Shown: one piece after another, positions 8,203-16,645 of the stretch
How positions within the stretch are numbered: the first letter of the stretch is position 1
Layout: each line of letters starts with the position of its first letter
Source: Arthrobacter liuii
GTDB taxonomy: Bacteria; Actinomycetota; Actinomycetes; Actinomycetales; Micrococcaceae
Reading direction: 5' to 3'
Length of the DNA: 64,000 nt
NCBI RefSeq assembly: GCF_014639275.1
Contig: NZ_BMFW01000001.1
Span: forward strand, 14,468-78,467
The notes under the pieces: generated by a model
Told to the model about the DNA's origin: nothing
The model's input: the letters and a program-made list of their open reading frames with translations, nothing else
The model's database searches: none
Position numbers and translations under genes: made by a program

Positions 8203-8456
8203 GTTAAAGCTCCTGTGTTTGTTGTTGTGTCCGGCAAATGAAGAAGGCCCCCAATTGCCGGAGCAATCGAAGGCCTCAGATAGGTTGGCGCAGCAACCCC
8301 CTGTGGGGCTGCACGTGCACTGTTCCGGCAGCTGCCGGTCCGTGCCCAACCAGGTACCCGGCAACCTTGCGTCCCCTGCGGGTTCCAAAGGAACGCTTGG
8401 GACAACGGCTGACGCGGGTGGGAGAGAACTCCGCTTGCAAACTGCATGCCATTCTA
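8203..8456 (-). promoter_or_regulatory. infC promoter and ~240-base leader
   Basis: A TAGAAT -10 hexamer (8451-8456, minus strand) is the best promoter candidate and would give a leader of about 240 bases before the ATT start. The leader contains several inverted repeats, the strongest being the 14-bp stem at 8245-8276. The -35 region is weak. This stretch together with 8457-8561 is the gene-free divergent region between infC and the DUF1844 gene. Confidence 0.5.
8245..8276 (-). terminator. Attenuator-like hairpin in the infC leader
   Basis: In the infC transcript AGGCCUUCGAUUGC pairs with GCAAUUGGGGGCCU through all 14 positions (including G-U pairs) around a UCCG loop, and the stem is followed by UCUUCAUUU. 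It lies 43 bases before the ATT start, ahead of the ribosome site. It looks like an intrinsic terminator or attenuator; function is inferred. Confidence 0.6.
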
Positions 8457-8561
8457 CAGAGAAAATTCCCGCCACCGCCGCGAAGCGCTGTTGGGAACCT
8501 GATTGTTTGGGACAATCCCTGAAATAACGACATCCAGTCGGTCTGTGTCAAGCTTACCAGT

Positions 8562-8948
8562 ATGAGCACCCCAGACAGTAATTCGTACGTCTTCGAGCCC
8601 GGTGATGCGGGCGCGGACGTTTCCCAACAGATCCGGGACATCTCGGAGGTCCCCGCCATTGAGGTCATCACCACGGCCGCAGTCCACCTGATGAGCGCCG
8701 CCGCGGTAAAGCTTGGCCTTGCGGCAGAAGACAACGCGGCTGAATTGAAAGACCTGGACGAAGCCCGGAAACTGATCACCGCGCTGGCCGGCCTGGTCAC
8801 CGCCGCTGCTCCCGAAATCGGGTCCCAGCACGCCGGACCCTTGCGCGACGGCCTGCGCTCCCTCCAACTGGCCTTCCGCGAAGAGTCGCTGATTCCGGAC
8901 GCACCGGGCAAGGGCCCGGGCGAAAAGTACACCGGGGCAGTCAACTAA
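8562..8948 (+). CDS. DUF1844 family protein
   Basis: The 128-residue acidic protein has a central helical stretch (VITTAAVHLMSAAAVKLGL...DLDEARKLITALAGLV) that matches DUF1844, a small family commonly found beside infC in Actinobacteria. Its function is not known. It contains no signal peptide or membrane helix. It is divergent from infC and shares the 359-base region 8203-8561 with it. Confidence 0.85.
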   Translation: MSTPDSNSYVFEPGDAGADVSQQIRDISEVPAIEVITTAAVHLMSAAAVKLGLAAEDNAAELKDLDEARKLITALAGLVTAAAPEIGSQHAGPLRDGLRSLQLAFREESLIPDAPGKGPGEKYTGAVN

Positions 8949-8973
8949 GGACGCACTCCCCAAAGCAGTGTCC

Positions 8974-9010
8974 GACGGCGGGACGGCCCTTTCCAGGTCG
9001 TCCCGCCGTC
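8974..9010. terminator. Bidirectional terminator hairpin
   Basis: GACGGCGGGACG (8974-8985) and CGTCCCGCCGTC (8999-9010) form a 12-bp perfect stem with a 13-base loop, between the convergent DUF1844 and MFS genes. A real U-tract is missing on both sides, as is common for actinobacterial terminators. Confidence 0.7.
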
Positions 9011-9042
9011 GCGCTTTAACCCGTTTGGAGCCCGCGGCCTGC

Positions 9043-10341
9043 TTAGGCGGCCGCGCGGCGTCGGCGCTGCTGCAGGGCCAGGCCCACCAGGCACAGCAAT
9101 ACACCCGCTGCGCCGACGGAAACGAAACCGCCGGACGGCCCCATGACGTCGATGAAGATCCCGGCCAGCGGCGAGCCAAGCGCAACGCCTGCGGTCAGTG
9201 CCGAGCCATACCAGCCCATGGCCTCCCCGCGCCGCTCCTCCGAGACCAGGTCCGCGACCTTTTCGGAGGCCGCGGAGAGCACGGGAGCGCAGAGCAGGCC
9301 CGGCAGGAGTGAGATGAAGGCCAATGTCCAGGTGTCGTGCGCGAAGGCCATGGGCAGGGTCAGCGCGGCCATGCCCAGCAGCAGGATGACAGGCGGGATG
9401 GGCCGGTGCATGGCGCCGTAGACCAGTCCGCCCACTACGGAAGCCGCGCACCAGAAGACAAAGACGATCCCGATTTCGCTCTGGTGTCCGCCGGTTTCCA
9501 AGGCTGCGACGATGCCGACGTCGGTGCCGCTGAGGACCATTCCAGCGCCGGCGGCCACGGCAAAGAGAGCCGCAACCGTTGCAGTGAACCAGGAAAAGCC
9601 ACCTGCGAGCCTTTCCCGCCGGCCACCCTCCACAGCTCTGCCGGCTGCCCCCGCATGGGCCAGTTCCGCAGCAGCTTCCTGGAGATGGGCAGGAGCCGTG
9701 GAGACGACGGCGACTTCCGCGGCGTGCTGCTCATCCTCTGCGCATTCGACCGTCAGGCCCTCGCTGCGGGTGGGCGGGTTAAACCACATGAGGAACAGCC
9801 CGGAGAGGGACGTGGCCACGCCCACCACCGTCAGTCCGGCAACGGTGAACCCGCTGGTGGCCACGACGGCTCCCGCTGCCGGTCCGATCATGAACACCAC
9901 TTCCGTGGTAATGGCATCCAGGGCAAACGCCGTGCGGCGCTGGTCGCCCTCCGCCAGGACCCCCAGGGACTGCCGGACCACGCTGAAGATGGGCAGCGTG
10001 AGCAGGCCGCCCACGAAGACCAAAGGAAGGAGCCACGGGTAGGACACGTGCGGCACGACCGACCAGATCACCGTCTCCGAGATCACGGAGGGGATGAGCG
10101 CGGTCCGCAGTCCCACGGTGTCTACGCGCCTGCCCCGCCAGGGAGCGCCCAGGGCGATGCCGATGGTCATCACGGCCGCGGCAGCGCCGGCTGCCGCGTA
10201 GCCCTGGCCGAGGGTAAGGACGATGTGCAGGGTCAGCAGCACCCCGGCGGCCGAGTGCGGGATGCGGGCAACCATGCCCACCAGCAACAGCCGGCGGATT
10301 GGCCGGATGGCAAGCAACTCCCGGTAGAGAGCGAAATTCAC
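9043..10341 (-). CDS. MFS transporter
   Basis: The 432-residue protein has about twelve hydrophobic segments split by a soluble loop near residues 205-255 that is rich in Ala and Glu. The GQGYAAAGAAAAVMTIGIALGAPWRGRRVDTVGLR segment contains the MFS motif between TM2 and TM3. It most resembles putative drug-efflux MFS proteins; the substrate is unknown. The GTG at 10341 is preferred since GAAGGA precedes it by seven bases; an in-frame TTG at 10356 has no ribosome site. It is last in a same-strand run behind priA and the SseB-like gene and may be co-transcribed. Confidence 0.85.
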   Translation of the reverse strand: MNFALYRELLAIRPIRRLLLVGMVARIPHSAAGVLLTLHIVLTLGQGYAAAGAAAAVMTIGIALGAPWRGRRVDTVGLRTALIPSVISETVIWSVVPHVSYPWLLPLVFVGGLLTLPIFSVVRQSLGVLAEGDQRRTAFALDAITTEVVFMIGPAAGAVVATSGFTVAGLTVVGVATSLSGLFLMWFNPPTRSEGLTVECAEDEQHAAEVAVVSTAPAHLQEAAAELAHAGAAGRAVEGGRRERLAGGFSWFTATVAALFAVAAGAGMVLSGTDVGIVAALETGGHQSEIGIVFVFWCAASVVGGLVYGAMHRPIPPVILLLGMAALTLPMAFAHDTWTLAFISLLPGLLCAPVLSAASEKVADLVSEERRGEAMGWYGSALTAGVALGSPLAGIFIDVMGPSGGFVSVGAAGVLLCLVGLALQQRRRRAAA

Positions 10342-10399
10342 GTGGCGGTCCTTCAAGATGTGCCGCAGCCGTGGCGGGGATCACCCATCCGGCTGCCGG

Positions 10400-11284
10400 C
10401 TAGTCGGGAGCGCGCCTCAGTTTGATTTCAACGGAGTCGACGCGCTCCCCAAACAATACATTCCGCGACCACTCCGCCTGCAGGCCGGCCACCAGTTCCT
10501 GGACACCGGCAGCGTCCAGGCCGTCCTCGAGGTACAGCACCACCTGCAGCTCCGGCCCAGCGCCCCCGCCAGGAACAACCGAGCCATCGGCAGCACTGGC
10601 GGCCACTCCCCTGCCGGGCAAAAGTTCGATGCTCCTGATGGCCGCAAAGTGGGCAGTGGCGCGGCCCATCTCTTCGGCCAGTTCAGGGTCGTTGTAGGAG
10701 GGGATCCAGCCATGCTGCTTGGCCAGTGCCCAGACGCCGGGCCGGCGGACCACGAATGTCACGTCGGCTCCCGGGTCCAGGACCAGGAGTTCGGCGCCTT
10801 CGGCGACTGCCGAGAGCGCCGCCCGCGCGGCGTAGACGGCTACGGGCCGGGCCCCGGAATGCCAGGCTGCCAGCGCGGCAGCCGAGGTGAATACAGGGAG
10901 CGCGGTCCTTCCGTCGGCTGCCTTCAGGGTCACCAGCGCCATGTCCGCCTGTTTGTCAGCATGCAGCCCGTGGCCGGTTTCCGCCTCTTCGGCCAGTTGC
11001 GCCACGATCGGAATGAAGACGCGTGCTGTTGCCAGCGAGGCAACCACTGCCGCTTCGTCGCCGCGCCCCTCACGGAGCGCGGCAACCGCAGCGAGGTAGC
11101 CGGCGTCGGCTGTACCGTCGTCGTCCTCGAAGTTGTGGATCTTCGCGTCCTCACCGGTGAGGCTGCGCCCCGCCCACGGCTGTCCCGCGGAGTCCGTGGC
11201 ACCGCCGGCGCCGGCCAGCGCGGCCGCAATATGTCCGGGCAGTGGGCGGGCCGCCGGGCGCTCCGGCTCGTCGATGTCAGGCAT
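10400..11284 (-). CDS. SseB family protein
   Basis: The 294-residue soluble protein has a central region (ATARVFIPIVAQL... ALVTLKAADGRTALPVFTSAAALAAW) that matches the SseB N-terminal domain, and a C-terminal part with an LQVVLYLEDGLD...VEIKLRRA strand pattern like the SseB C-terminal domain. SseB-like proteins in Gram-positive bacteria have no established enzymatic role. The gene starts 20 bases after priA and is often found next to the histidine genes in this group, so it is probably in the his operon. Confidence 0.8.
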   Translation of the reverse strand: MPDIDEPERPAARPLPGHIAAALAGAGGATDSAGQPWAGRSLTGEDAKIHNFEDDDGTADAGYLAAVAALREGRGDEAAVVASLATARVFIPIVAQLAEEAETGHGLHADKQADMALVTLKAADGRTALPVFTSAAALAAWHSGARPVAVYAARAALSAVAEGAELLVLDPGADVTFVVRRPGVWALAKQHGWIPSYNDPELAEEMGRATAHFAAIRSIELLPGRGVAASAADGSVVPGGGAGPELQVVLYLEDGLDAAGVQELVAGLQAEWSRNVLFGERVDSVEIKLRRAPD

Positions 11285-11304
11285 GGGTGGATCTGCCGCC
11301 GCGC

Positions 11305-12051
11305 CTAACGGCGGCCGGCGACGTCGAGGGCTTCGGGCAGTGTAAAGGCTCCGGCATACAGGGCCTTGCCCACGATGGCACCTTCCACACCCAGCGGGAC
11401 CAGGGAGCGTAGGACCTTCAGGTCGTCCAGGCTGGAGATGCCGCCGGACGCCACCACGGGCTTGCCGGTCTTTTCCACCATCTGGCGGAGGAGTTCAACG
11501 TTGGGCCCCTGGAGGGTGCCGTCCTTGGTCACGTCCGTCACCACATAGCGGGAGCAGCCGGCCTCTTCGAGCCTGCCCAGCACGTCCCAGAGGTCGCCGC
11601 CTTCCTTGGTCCAGCCGCGGCCTGCGAGGGTGGTTCCGCGGACGTCGAGGCCGACGGCGATCTTGTCGCCGAAGCGCTCTATGGCCCGGCGGGTCCAGTC
11701 GGGGTTCTCCAGCGCGGCCGTTCCGAGGTTGACCCGGGTGACGCCCAGGGCAAGCGCTGCCTCCAGGGTCTCGTCATCACGAAGGCCGCCGGAGAGCTCC
11801 ACCTTGATGTCCAGCCGCCCCACCACGTCTCGGAGCAGGTCGGCGTTGGAGCCGCGGCCGAACGCTGCGTCAAGGTCGACCAGGTGTACCCATTCGGCGC
11901 CCTGCTGCTGCCAGTTCAGTGCCGCTTCGAGCGGGGTGCCGTAGCTGGTCTCGCTGCCCGCCTCACCCTGGACCAGCCGGACGGCCTGGCCGTTGACGAC
12001 GTCGACGGCTGGCAGCAGTTCAAGTACCGGCAGGTCATGTGCGGTGGTCAT
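11305..12051 (-). CDS. priA: Phosphoribosyl isomerase PriA (HisA, probably also TrpF)
   Basis: The 248-residue TIM barrel opens with [15 protein letters not shown], where Asp in AVDV is one catalytic acid/base, and [12 protein letters not shown] carries the second. In Actinobacteria PriA isomerises both ProFAR (histidine) and PRA (tryptophan) because a separate trpF is usually missing; the dual role here is by family knowledge. The ATG at 12051 is chosen because GGAGG lies six bases upstream; the ATG two codons earlier overlaps that site. It follows hisH and the 52-residue small gene on the same strand. Confidence 0.95.
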   Translation of the reverse strand: MTTAHDLPVLELLPAVDVVNGQAVRLVQGEAGSETSYGTPLEAALNWQQQGAEWVHLVDLDAAFGRGSNADLLRDVVGRLDIKVELSGGLRDDETLEAALALGVTRVNLGTAALENPDWTRRAIERFGDKIAVGLDVRGTTLAGRGWTKEGGDLWDVLGRLEEAGCSRYVVTDVTKDGTLQGPNVELLRQMVEKTGKPVVASGGISSLDDLKVLRSLVPLGVEGAIVGKALYAGAFTLPEALDVAGRR

Positions 12052-12144
12052 ACTCATCCTCCGTGGTGGTTCTTTGGTTCGGGGCAAAGGCGGGGGTGGT
12101 CCAAGGCGTTCCGGACGGCATAGCGGAGCGCCGCCCACTGGCGG

Positions 12145-12303
12145 TCAGTTGGCAGGCAGCGCGAGCAGGTACGCGGCGACCAGCGACATGGCGGCCAGCA
12201 CGTAGAAGGCCACCTGCGTCCAGAGGGGCTTGCGCTGCTGCCGGAACGAGATGCCGCCGCCTATCAATATTCCGGCAAGGCCCATCAGGAGTACGGACCA
12301 CAT
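12145..12303 (-). CDS. Small 52-residue membrane protein in his operon
   Basis: Translation from the ATG at 12303 gives 52 residues starting MWSVLLMGLAGILIGGGISF. There are two hydrophobic segments (about 3-19 and 32-50) joined by a basic turn (RQQRKP), as in a two-pass hairpin membrane protein. The ATG directly abuts the hisH stop (TAGATG), so translation is probably coupled. The stop at 12145 is 93 bases before priA. I do not recognise a family. The coupled start, hydrophobic pattern and intact frame argue that it is real; alternatives are a chance frame in the hisH-priA gap. Confidence 0.7.
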   Translation of the reverse strand: MWSVLLMGLAGILIGGGISFRQQRKPLWTQVAFYVLAAMSLVAAYLLALPAN

Positions 12304-13062
12304 CTAGGCGTCACTGCCGGCGCCGGCCGCTGCCCCGGGTTCACTTCCGGCTGGCTTGCGCAGGCCTTCCACCCAGTTTCGCAGGAGCCGCGCACCGGCA
12401 TCGCCGGACTTCTCGGGGTGGAACTGGGTTGCGCAGAGCGGGCCGTTTTCGACGGCGGCGATGAACGGACCGCCGTGCTCGGACCAGGTGACCAGGGGCG
12501 GCGCCATCCGTGGCTGGATGACGTCGAAGTTCCATTCCTGCACGCCGTACGAGTGCACGAAGTAGAACCGTTCATTCTCGACGCCGGCAAAGAGTTTGGA
12601 GCCTTCCGGCACCTTGACCGTGTTCCAGCCCATGTGCGGAACCACCTCCGCGGGGAGGGCCTCCACCTTGCCGGGCCACTCGCCAATGCCCTCGGCTTCG
12701 GTGCCGTGTTCCACACCGGCCTCGAACAGGACCTGAAGGCCCACGCAGATGCCCAGCACCGGACGTCCGCCTGCAACGCGCCTGCCGATGAGCCTGATCC
12801 CGTCCACGGCCTTGAGTTCGCGCATCACGGTCTCGAAGGCACCCACGCCGGGCACCACCAGGCCGTCTGCGTTGAGCACGTCCTCCGGCTTGGAGCTCAG
12901 GATGACTTCTGCGCCGGCACGTTCCAGTGCGCGCACAGCCGACCTGACGTTCCCGGAGCCGTAGTCCAGCACGGTCACCGTAGGCTTGCCCTCCGGTGAA
13001 GGAAGTTTTCGTGACGCTGTGGGATCGATGATGGCGCCGTCCTTGAGGACCTGCCCGCTCAC
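12304..13062 (-). CDS. hisH: Imidazole glycerol phosphate synthase, glutaminase subunit
   Basis: The 252-residue class I amidotransferase shows the nucleophile motif GICVGLQ (Cys about 117) and the His/Glu pair in [11 protein letters not shown]. It releases ammonia from glutamine and passes it to HisF to make IGP and AICAR. The synthase partner hisF is not in the window. The GTG start overlaps the hisB stop (GTGA), indicating translational coupling. An N-terminal extension of ~26 residues precedes the usual [13 protein letters not shown] start, so a later start is possible. Confidence 0.95.
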   Translation of the reverse strand: MSGQVLKDGAIIDPTASRKLPSPEGKPTVTVLDYGSGNVRSAVRALERAGAEVILSSKPEDVLNADGLVVPGVGAFETVMRELKAVDGIRLIGRRVAGGRPVLGICVGLQVLFEAGVEHGTEAEGIGEWPGKVEALPAEVVPHMGWNTVKVPEGSKLFAGVENERFYFVHSYGVQEWNFDVIQPRMAPPLVTWSEHGGPFIAAVENGPLCATQFHPEKSGDAGARLLRNWVEGLRKPAGSEPGAAAGAGSDA

Positions 13063-13685
13063 AGCGCACCCTTGGTGGAGGGGATGCCCTCCACGCGAGG
13101 ATCGGGTTCGACGGCGGCGCGCAGGGCGCGTGCGAAGGCTTTGAACTGTGCCTCGACGATGTGGTGCGGGTCCCGGCCTGCCAGGACGTTCATGTGCAGG
13201 CAGATGCCGGCGTGCAGCGTTATGGCTTCGAAGACGTGGCGGGTCAGGGACCCGGTGAAGTGGCCGCCGATCAGGTGGTACTCCTGGCCGGCCGGCTCAC
13301 CGCCGTGCACCAGGTATGGGCGGCCGGACACGTCCACCACGGCGTTGGCCAGGGCCTCGTCCAGCGGCACTGTGGCCTCGCCGAACCGGCGGATCCCCGC
13401 CTTGTTGCCCAGGGCAGTCCGCAGGACCTCGCCGAACGTGATGGCCACGTCCTCCACCGTGTGGTGGACATCGATATGGGTGTCTCCGGTGGCCTTGACC
13501 GTCATATCGATCAGGGAGTGCTTGCACAGTGCAGTAAGCATGTGGTCATAGAACGGCACGGAGGTATCGATGTCCGAAACGCCGGTTCCATCGAGGTTGA
13601 TCTCCACGAGTACGGAGGACTCGCTGGTGGCTCGCTCCATGCGTGCGGTCCGGGCCGCAGCCGTATTCGATCCGGTTGTACTCAT
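13059..13685 (-). CDS. hisB: Imidazoleglycerol-phosphate dehydratase
   Basis: The 208-residue protein has the metal-binding [15 protein letters not shown] and [12 protein letters not shown] motifs of the manganese-dependent dehydratase, plus the second repeat with [16 protein letters not shown]. It converts imidazole glycerol phosphate to imidazole acetol phosphate in histidine synthesis. It is monofunctional, without the N-terminal phosphatase found in enterobacterial HisB. The ATG is preceded by AAGGAT. Order hisC-hisB-hisH is the usual actinobacterial his operon. Confidence 0.97.
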   Translation of the reverse strand: MSTTGSNTAAARTARMERATSESSVLVEINLDGTGVSDIDTSVPFYDHMLTALCKHSLIDMTVKATGDTHIDVHHTVEDVAITFGEVLRTALGNKAGIRRFGEATVPLDEALANAVVDVSGRPYLVHGGEPAGQEYHLIGGHFTGSLTRHVFEAITLHAGICLHMNVLAGRDPHHIVEAQFKAFARALRAAVEPDPRVEGIPSTKGAL

Positions 13686-13746
13686 GGTGAAGGATCCTTA
13701 GTGGGAGAAGAAGTGGTTCAAGGCGTCCAGCGCCGCACTATCAAGT

Positions 13747-14865
13747 CTAGGCGGGAAGCGCGGCCTGGCCCGCAAGGATGCGTTCCAGGGCGGTCAGGAA
13801 TGACGTGGTTTCCGCCTCAGTGCCTGCCGTGACCCTTAGGTGTCCGGGAATACCCACGTCACGGATGAGCACCCCGGCGTCCAGCAGCTCCTGCCATACC
13901 TGGTGGGGATTTTCGAGGCCGCCAAAGAACACGTAGTTGGAGTCCGACGCGGCAGGCTTGAGGCCCATCCTGGTCAGTTCAGCCACGATCCGGTCCCGCT
14001 GCGTCTTGATGTCCTGGACATCGGCCATCAGCGATTCACGGTGTTCCAGGGCTGCCAGGGCGGTCGCCTGGGTGATCGCGGACAGGTGGTAGGGGAGGCG
14101 CACAAGCCTCAGGGCGTCGGTAACTTCCGGCGCTGCGGCCATGTAGCCGAGCCGGGCGCCCGCCAGGGCGAAGGCCTTGCTCATGGTGCGGGAAACGATC
14201 AACCTCTCCCGGCCGGGCAGCAGGGTCAGTGCACTGGGCGTACCGTCATGGGCGAACTCGTGGTACGCCTCGTCGACGATCACGATGGTTTGGCTGTCCG
14301 CCCCGGCCTCATACACAGCCTCCACAACGTCCAGCCCAAGTCCCGTCCCCGTGGGGTTGTTGGGCGAGCAGAGAAACACGATGTTGGGCTGCAACTCCCT
14401 GACCTGGCGTGCAGCTGACGTTGCGCTCAGGTCGTAGCCTTCCGCGCGTTCCCCCGTGATGTACCGCGTGTCCGTTCCGCTGGCAAGCAGGGGATACATG
14501 GAGTACGTGGGCGGAAAGCCCAGGGCGGTGCGGCCGGGGCCGCCAAAGGCCTGCAGAATCTGCTGCAGGACTTCATTGGAACCGTTCGCTGCCCAAAGGT
14601 TGGTTTCATCGAGACCGTGCCCCAGGTACTCGGCCAAGGCTTTCCGCAGTGCGGTGAACTCCCGGTCCGGATAGCGGTTGAGCCCTGCAGCGGCCTCAGT
14701 AACTGCTGCGCTGATGGCCGCGCGTACGTCCGCAGGAACACCATGGGTGTTCTCATTGACGTTCAGGAGGATGGGGACGTCCAGTTGGGGCGCCCCGTAA
14801 GGGGTCAGCCCCCGAAGGTTGCTGCGGAGGGGAAGCCGGTTCAGACGTTCTAGCTGGTCGTTCAC
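13747..14865 (-). CDS. hisC: Histidinol-phosphate aminotransferase
   Basis: The 372-residue fold-type I PLP enzyme has LNVNENTHGVP near the N-terminus, the substrate/PLP region LCSPNNPTGTGL, the VDEAYHEF motif, and the PLP lysine in SRTMSKAFALAGARLGY. It transaminates imidazole acetol phosphate with glutamate. The GTG start at 14865 lacks a Shine-Dalgarno site but has TAAACT six bases ahead, so a leaderless transcript probably begins here and runs into hisB-hisH-priA. hisD, usually upstream, is not present. Confidence 0.96.
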   Translation of the reverse strand: MNDQLERLNRLPLRSNLRGLTPYGAPQLDVPILLNVNENTHGVPADVRAAISAAVTEAAAGLNRYPDREFTALRKALAEYLGHGLDETNLWAANGSNEVLQQILQAFGGPGRTALGFPPTYSMYPLLASGTDTRYITGERAEGYDLSATSAARQVRELQPNIVFLCSPNNPTGTGLGLDVVEAVYEAGADSQTIVIVDEAYHEFAHDGTPSALTLLPGRERLIVSRTMSKAFALAGARLGYMAAAPEVTDALRLVRLPYHLSAITQATALAALEHRESLMADVQDIKTQRDRIVAELTRMGLKPAASDSNYVFFGGLENPHQVWQELLDAGVLIRDVGIPGHLRVTAGTEAETTSFLTALERILAGQAALPA

Positions 14866-14871
14866 CTGAAC

Positions 14872-14877
14872 AGTTTA
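14872..14877 (-). promoter_or_regulatory. -10 element for leaderless hisC operon mRNA
   Basis: TAAACT (minus strand) then GTTCAG then the GTG start of hisC at 14865. Confidence 0.6.
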
Positions 14878-14993
14878 GTTGCCGCGGCAACTACCCAAAA
14901 ATGTGACAAGTTCTGTTCGCCATCGGCATGCCTTGCCATGAGGCAGTTTTCGCCAAGACCGCTCCCCGCACTGGGCCGGTCCCGGCAGCCTGC

Positions 14994-15494
14994 TCAGTGC
15001 GTGGGGACGAAGAGCTGCTGGCCCGGAAGCACGGTTGCAGCGGGGAGGTTGTTGAGCTGGACGATGTCCGCCACCACGTCCCGCGCATCCCGGTCCGAAG
15101 CCACAGCGCCCGCGATGGTCCACAGCGACTGGCCGGCCTGCACCGTCACCGTAACCGTTGGCGTCACTGCAAGATCGGCGGCGGAATCCGAGGCCTTCGC
15201 CGGCGAGTTGAAAAGTCCGGACAGCGACAGCAGGAAAACGGCGAGGAGTACGACCGGAACTCCGATCAGGACGATCCGACCCCGGCGGGTCAACCGAAGC
15301 GGCGCCGACGGCGGTGCAGCCGCTGCCGGACCGAACGTGCTGCCCCGTTCCGCCTTGGCCGCCCGTTGCTTTGAGGGTACGTGGTGTCCCGTTGACTCCC
15401 GCCGGCCACGTGCGGACACGCGCTTCGAAGGGTTACCTCGCTTCAGGGAAACGGGTTCCGACGGTGAAACCTGGTGAAGAGATAAAGCTGACAT
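14994..15494 (-). CDS. LysM membrane protein, probable SOS cell-division suppressor (Rv2719c/YneA-like)
   Basis: The 166-residue protein has a basic, Ser-rich cytoplasmic part (1-70), one membrane helix (about 73-92, IVLIGVPVVLLAVFLLSL) and an external LysM domain (about 110-164, TVTVQAGQSLWTIAGAV ... VLPGQQLFVPTH) that binds peptidoglycan. It is divergent from lexA, with two LexA boxes in between. The same arrangement and architecture occur in mycobacterial Rv2719c, and in function in YneA of Bacillus and DivS of Corynebacterium, which stop division after DNA damage. Here that role is inference from context. The ATG at 15494 follows AGGAGG nine bases upstream. Confidence 0.85.
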   Translation of the reverse strand: MSALSLHQVSPSEPVSLKRGNPSKRVSARGRRESTGHHVPSKQRAAKAERGSTFGPAAAAPPSAPLRLTRRGRIVLIGVPVVLLAVFLLSLSGLFNSPAKASDSAADLAVTPTVTVTVQAGQSLWTIAGAVASDRDARDVVADIVQLNNLPAATVLPGQQLFVPTH

Positions 15495-15612
15495 GAACTA
15501 AGCCCTCCTGGACCTGCCGTGCTGCCCGGGTGTCCGCCCGCCGCTGCCCCTGTCACTCACACCGTGTCCGGAACTTCTTCCGGCCACGCCTTCGAATGGG
15601 GCATCCACAGGT

Positions 15613-15628
15613 TAGAACACATGTTCGA
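15613..15628. promoter_or_regulatory. LexA box 1 (LysM side)
   Basis: TAGAAC-ACAT-GTTCGA, one mismatch from TCGAAC-N4-GTTCGA. Confidence 0.85.
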
Positions 15629-15679
15629 ACTTTGCTTGTTAAGTTTTAGCACCTATCAACGAACAATGTCGAGACTCGC

Positions 15680-15695
15680 TAGAACAAATGTTTGA
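15680..15695. promoter_or_regulatory. LexA box 2 (lexA side)
   Basis: TAGAAC-AAAT-GTTTGA, two mismatches from the consensus. It is 67 bases from box 1, so two LexA dimers could bind separately and control the two directions. Confidence 0.8.
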
Positions 15696-15849
15696 AAAAG
15701 CGATGTGGCTGGCCTAGCTTTGAAACCAAAGAACAACCACCAGTGAAGTTGAACAGCAGGGTCTGACAATGACAGTGGGAGTCTTCCCGGCGGCACTGTG
15801 AACAGTGGCTTGCGGGAGATCCGGCGGCAAGCGAAAGGCATTGGCGAAT

Positions 15850-16584
15850 ATGGCAGCAGCAGCCGCCGGGGGCAGGACCGCCCCGCAACCCAAGAGGACC
15901 GCCAAGGGCCTGACCCCCCGGCAAAAGAAAATCCTCGAGACAATCCAGCGGTCGGTCAATGAGAACGGCTACCCGCCCTCCATGCGCGAGATTGGCGACA
16001 CGGTGGGCCTCGCAAGCCTGTCCAGCGTGACCCACCAGCTCTCCCAGCTGGAGAAGCTGGGCTATCTTCGGCGCGATCCAAAACGGCCGCGCGCCATGGA
16101 AGTGCTCACGCCCCTGACGCTTGACGGCGGCGGCAAAGCCTCGGGCACCTCTCCTGCGCCGCAGGCCGCGGGCGGCGGCGCCACGGTTACAGAACTGCCC
16201 ACGGCACTTGATACGGCCATGGTTCCGCTGGTCGGCCGGATTGCTGCCGGCGGTCCCATCCTCGCTGAGCAGCTCGTGGAAGACATCATGCCGCTTCCCC
16301 GCCAACTGGTCGGGCAGGGCGAACTGTTCATGCTCAGGGTGGCCGGCGACTCCATGGTGGACGCCGCCATATGCGACGGAGACTGGGTGGTGGTGCGCCG
16401 CCAGGCGGACGCTGCGAACGGTGACATCGTCGCTGCACTGCTGGACGATGAAGCAACCGTCAAAACCTTCCGCCAGCGCGACGGCCACACCTGGCTGCTC
16501 CCCCAAAACACGCAGTACGAACCGATCCTGGGAGACCACGCCACCATCATGGGCAAGGTCGTCTCAGTCCTGCGTTCCCTCTGA
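15850..16584 (+). CDS. lexA: LexA repressor
   Basis: The 244-residue protein has a winged helix DNA-binding domain (about 21-85, [13 protein letters not shown] ... [15 protein letters not shown]), a linker, and an S24 peptidase domain. The self-cleavage bond is Ala133-Gly134 (VGRIAAGG), the nucleophile Ser168 (AGDSM) and the general base Lys205 (ATVKTF). RecA filaments trigger cleavage and open the SOS regulon. ATG at 15850 matches the family N-terminus; an in-frame GTG at 15805 would add 15 residues. Two LexA boxes upstream show autoregulation. Confidence 0.97.
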   Translation: MAAAAAGGRTAPQPKRTAKGLTPRQKKILETIQRSVNENGYPPSMREIGDTVGLASLSSVTHQLSQLEKLGYLRRDPKRPRAMEVLTPLTLDGGGKASGTSPAPQAAGGGATVTELPTALDTAMVPLVGRIAAGGPILAEQLVEDIMPLPRQLVGQGELFMLRVAGDSMVDAAICDGDWVVVRRQADAANGDIVAALLDDEATVKTFRQRDGHTWLLPQNTQYEPILGDHATIMGKVVSVLRSL

Positions 16585-16645
16585 CCGGCCTTTCACACGG
16601 CTGGCTTCCACGGGTATACCCGGACTGATCCCGCAGCTTCCCCGG

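Larger units (their letters stand above)
15495..15849. promoter_or_regulatory. Divergent SOS control region between LysM gene and lexA
   Basis: This 355-base gene-free region holds both promoters and two LexA boxes (15613-15628 and 15680-15695). I see no further conserved element. The section 15629-15679 is AT-rich compared with its surroundings, as expected for promoter DNA. Confidence 0.75.

Noticed and set aside
8127-8447. 106-codon minus-strand open frame across the infC leader
   Set aside because: It overlaps the infC start in another frame, has no ribosome site and no recognisable domain; the infC leader explains the region better.
16605-16625. CGGGTATACCCG palindrome between lexA and the helicase gene
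   Set aside because: Too short, with no U-tract, and in a convergent gap; no support as operator or terminator.
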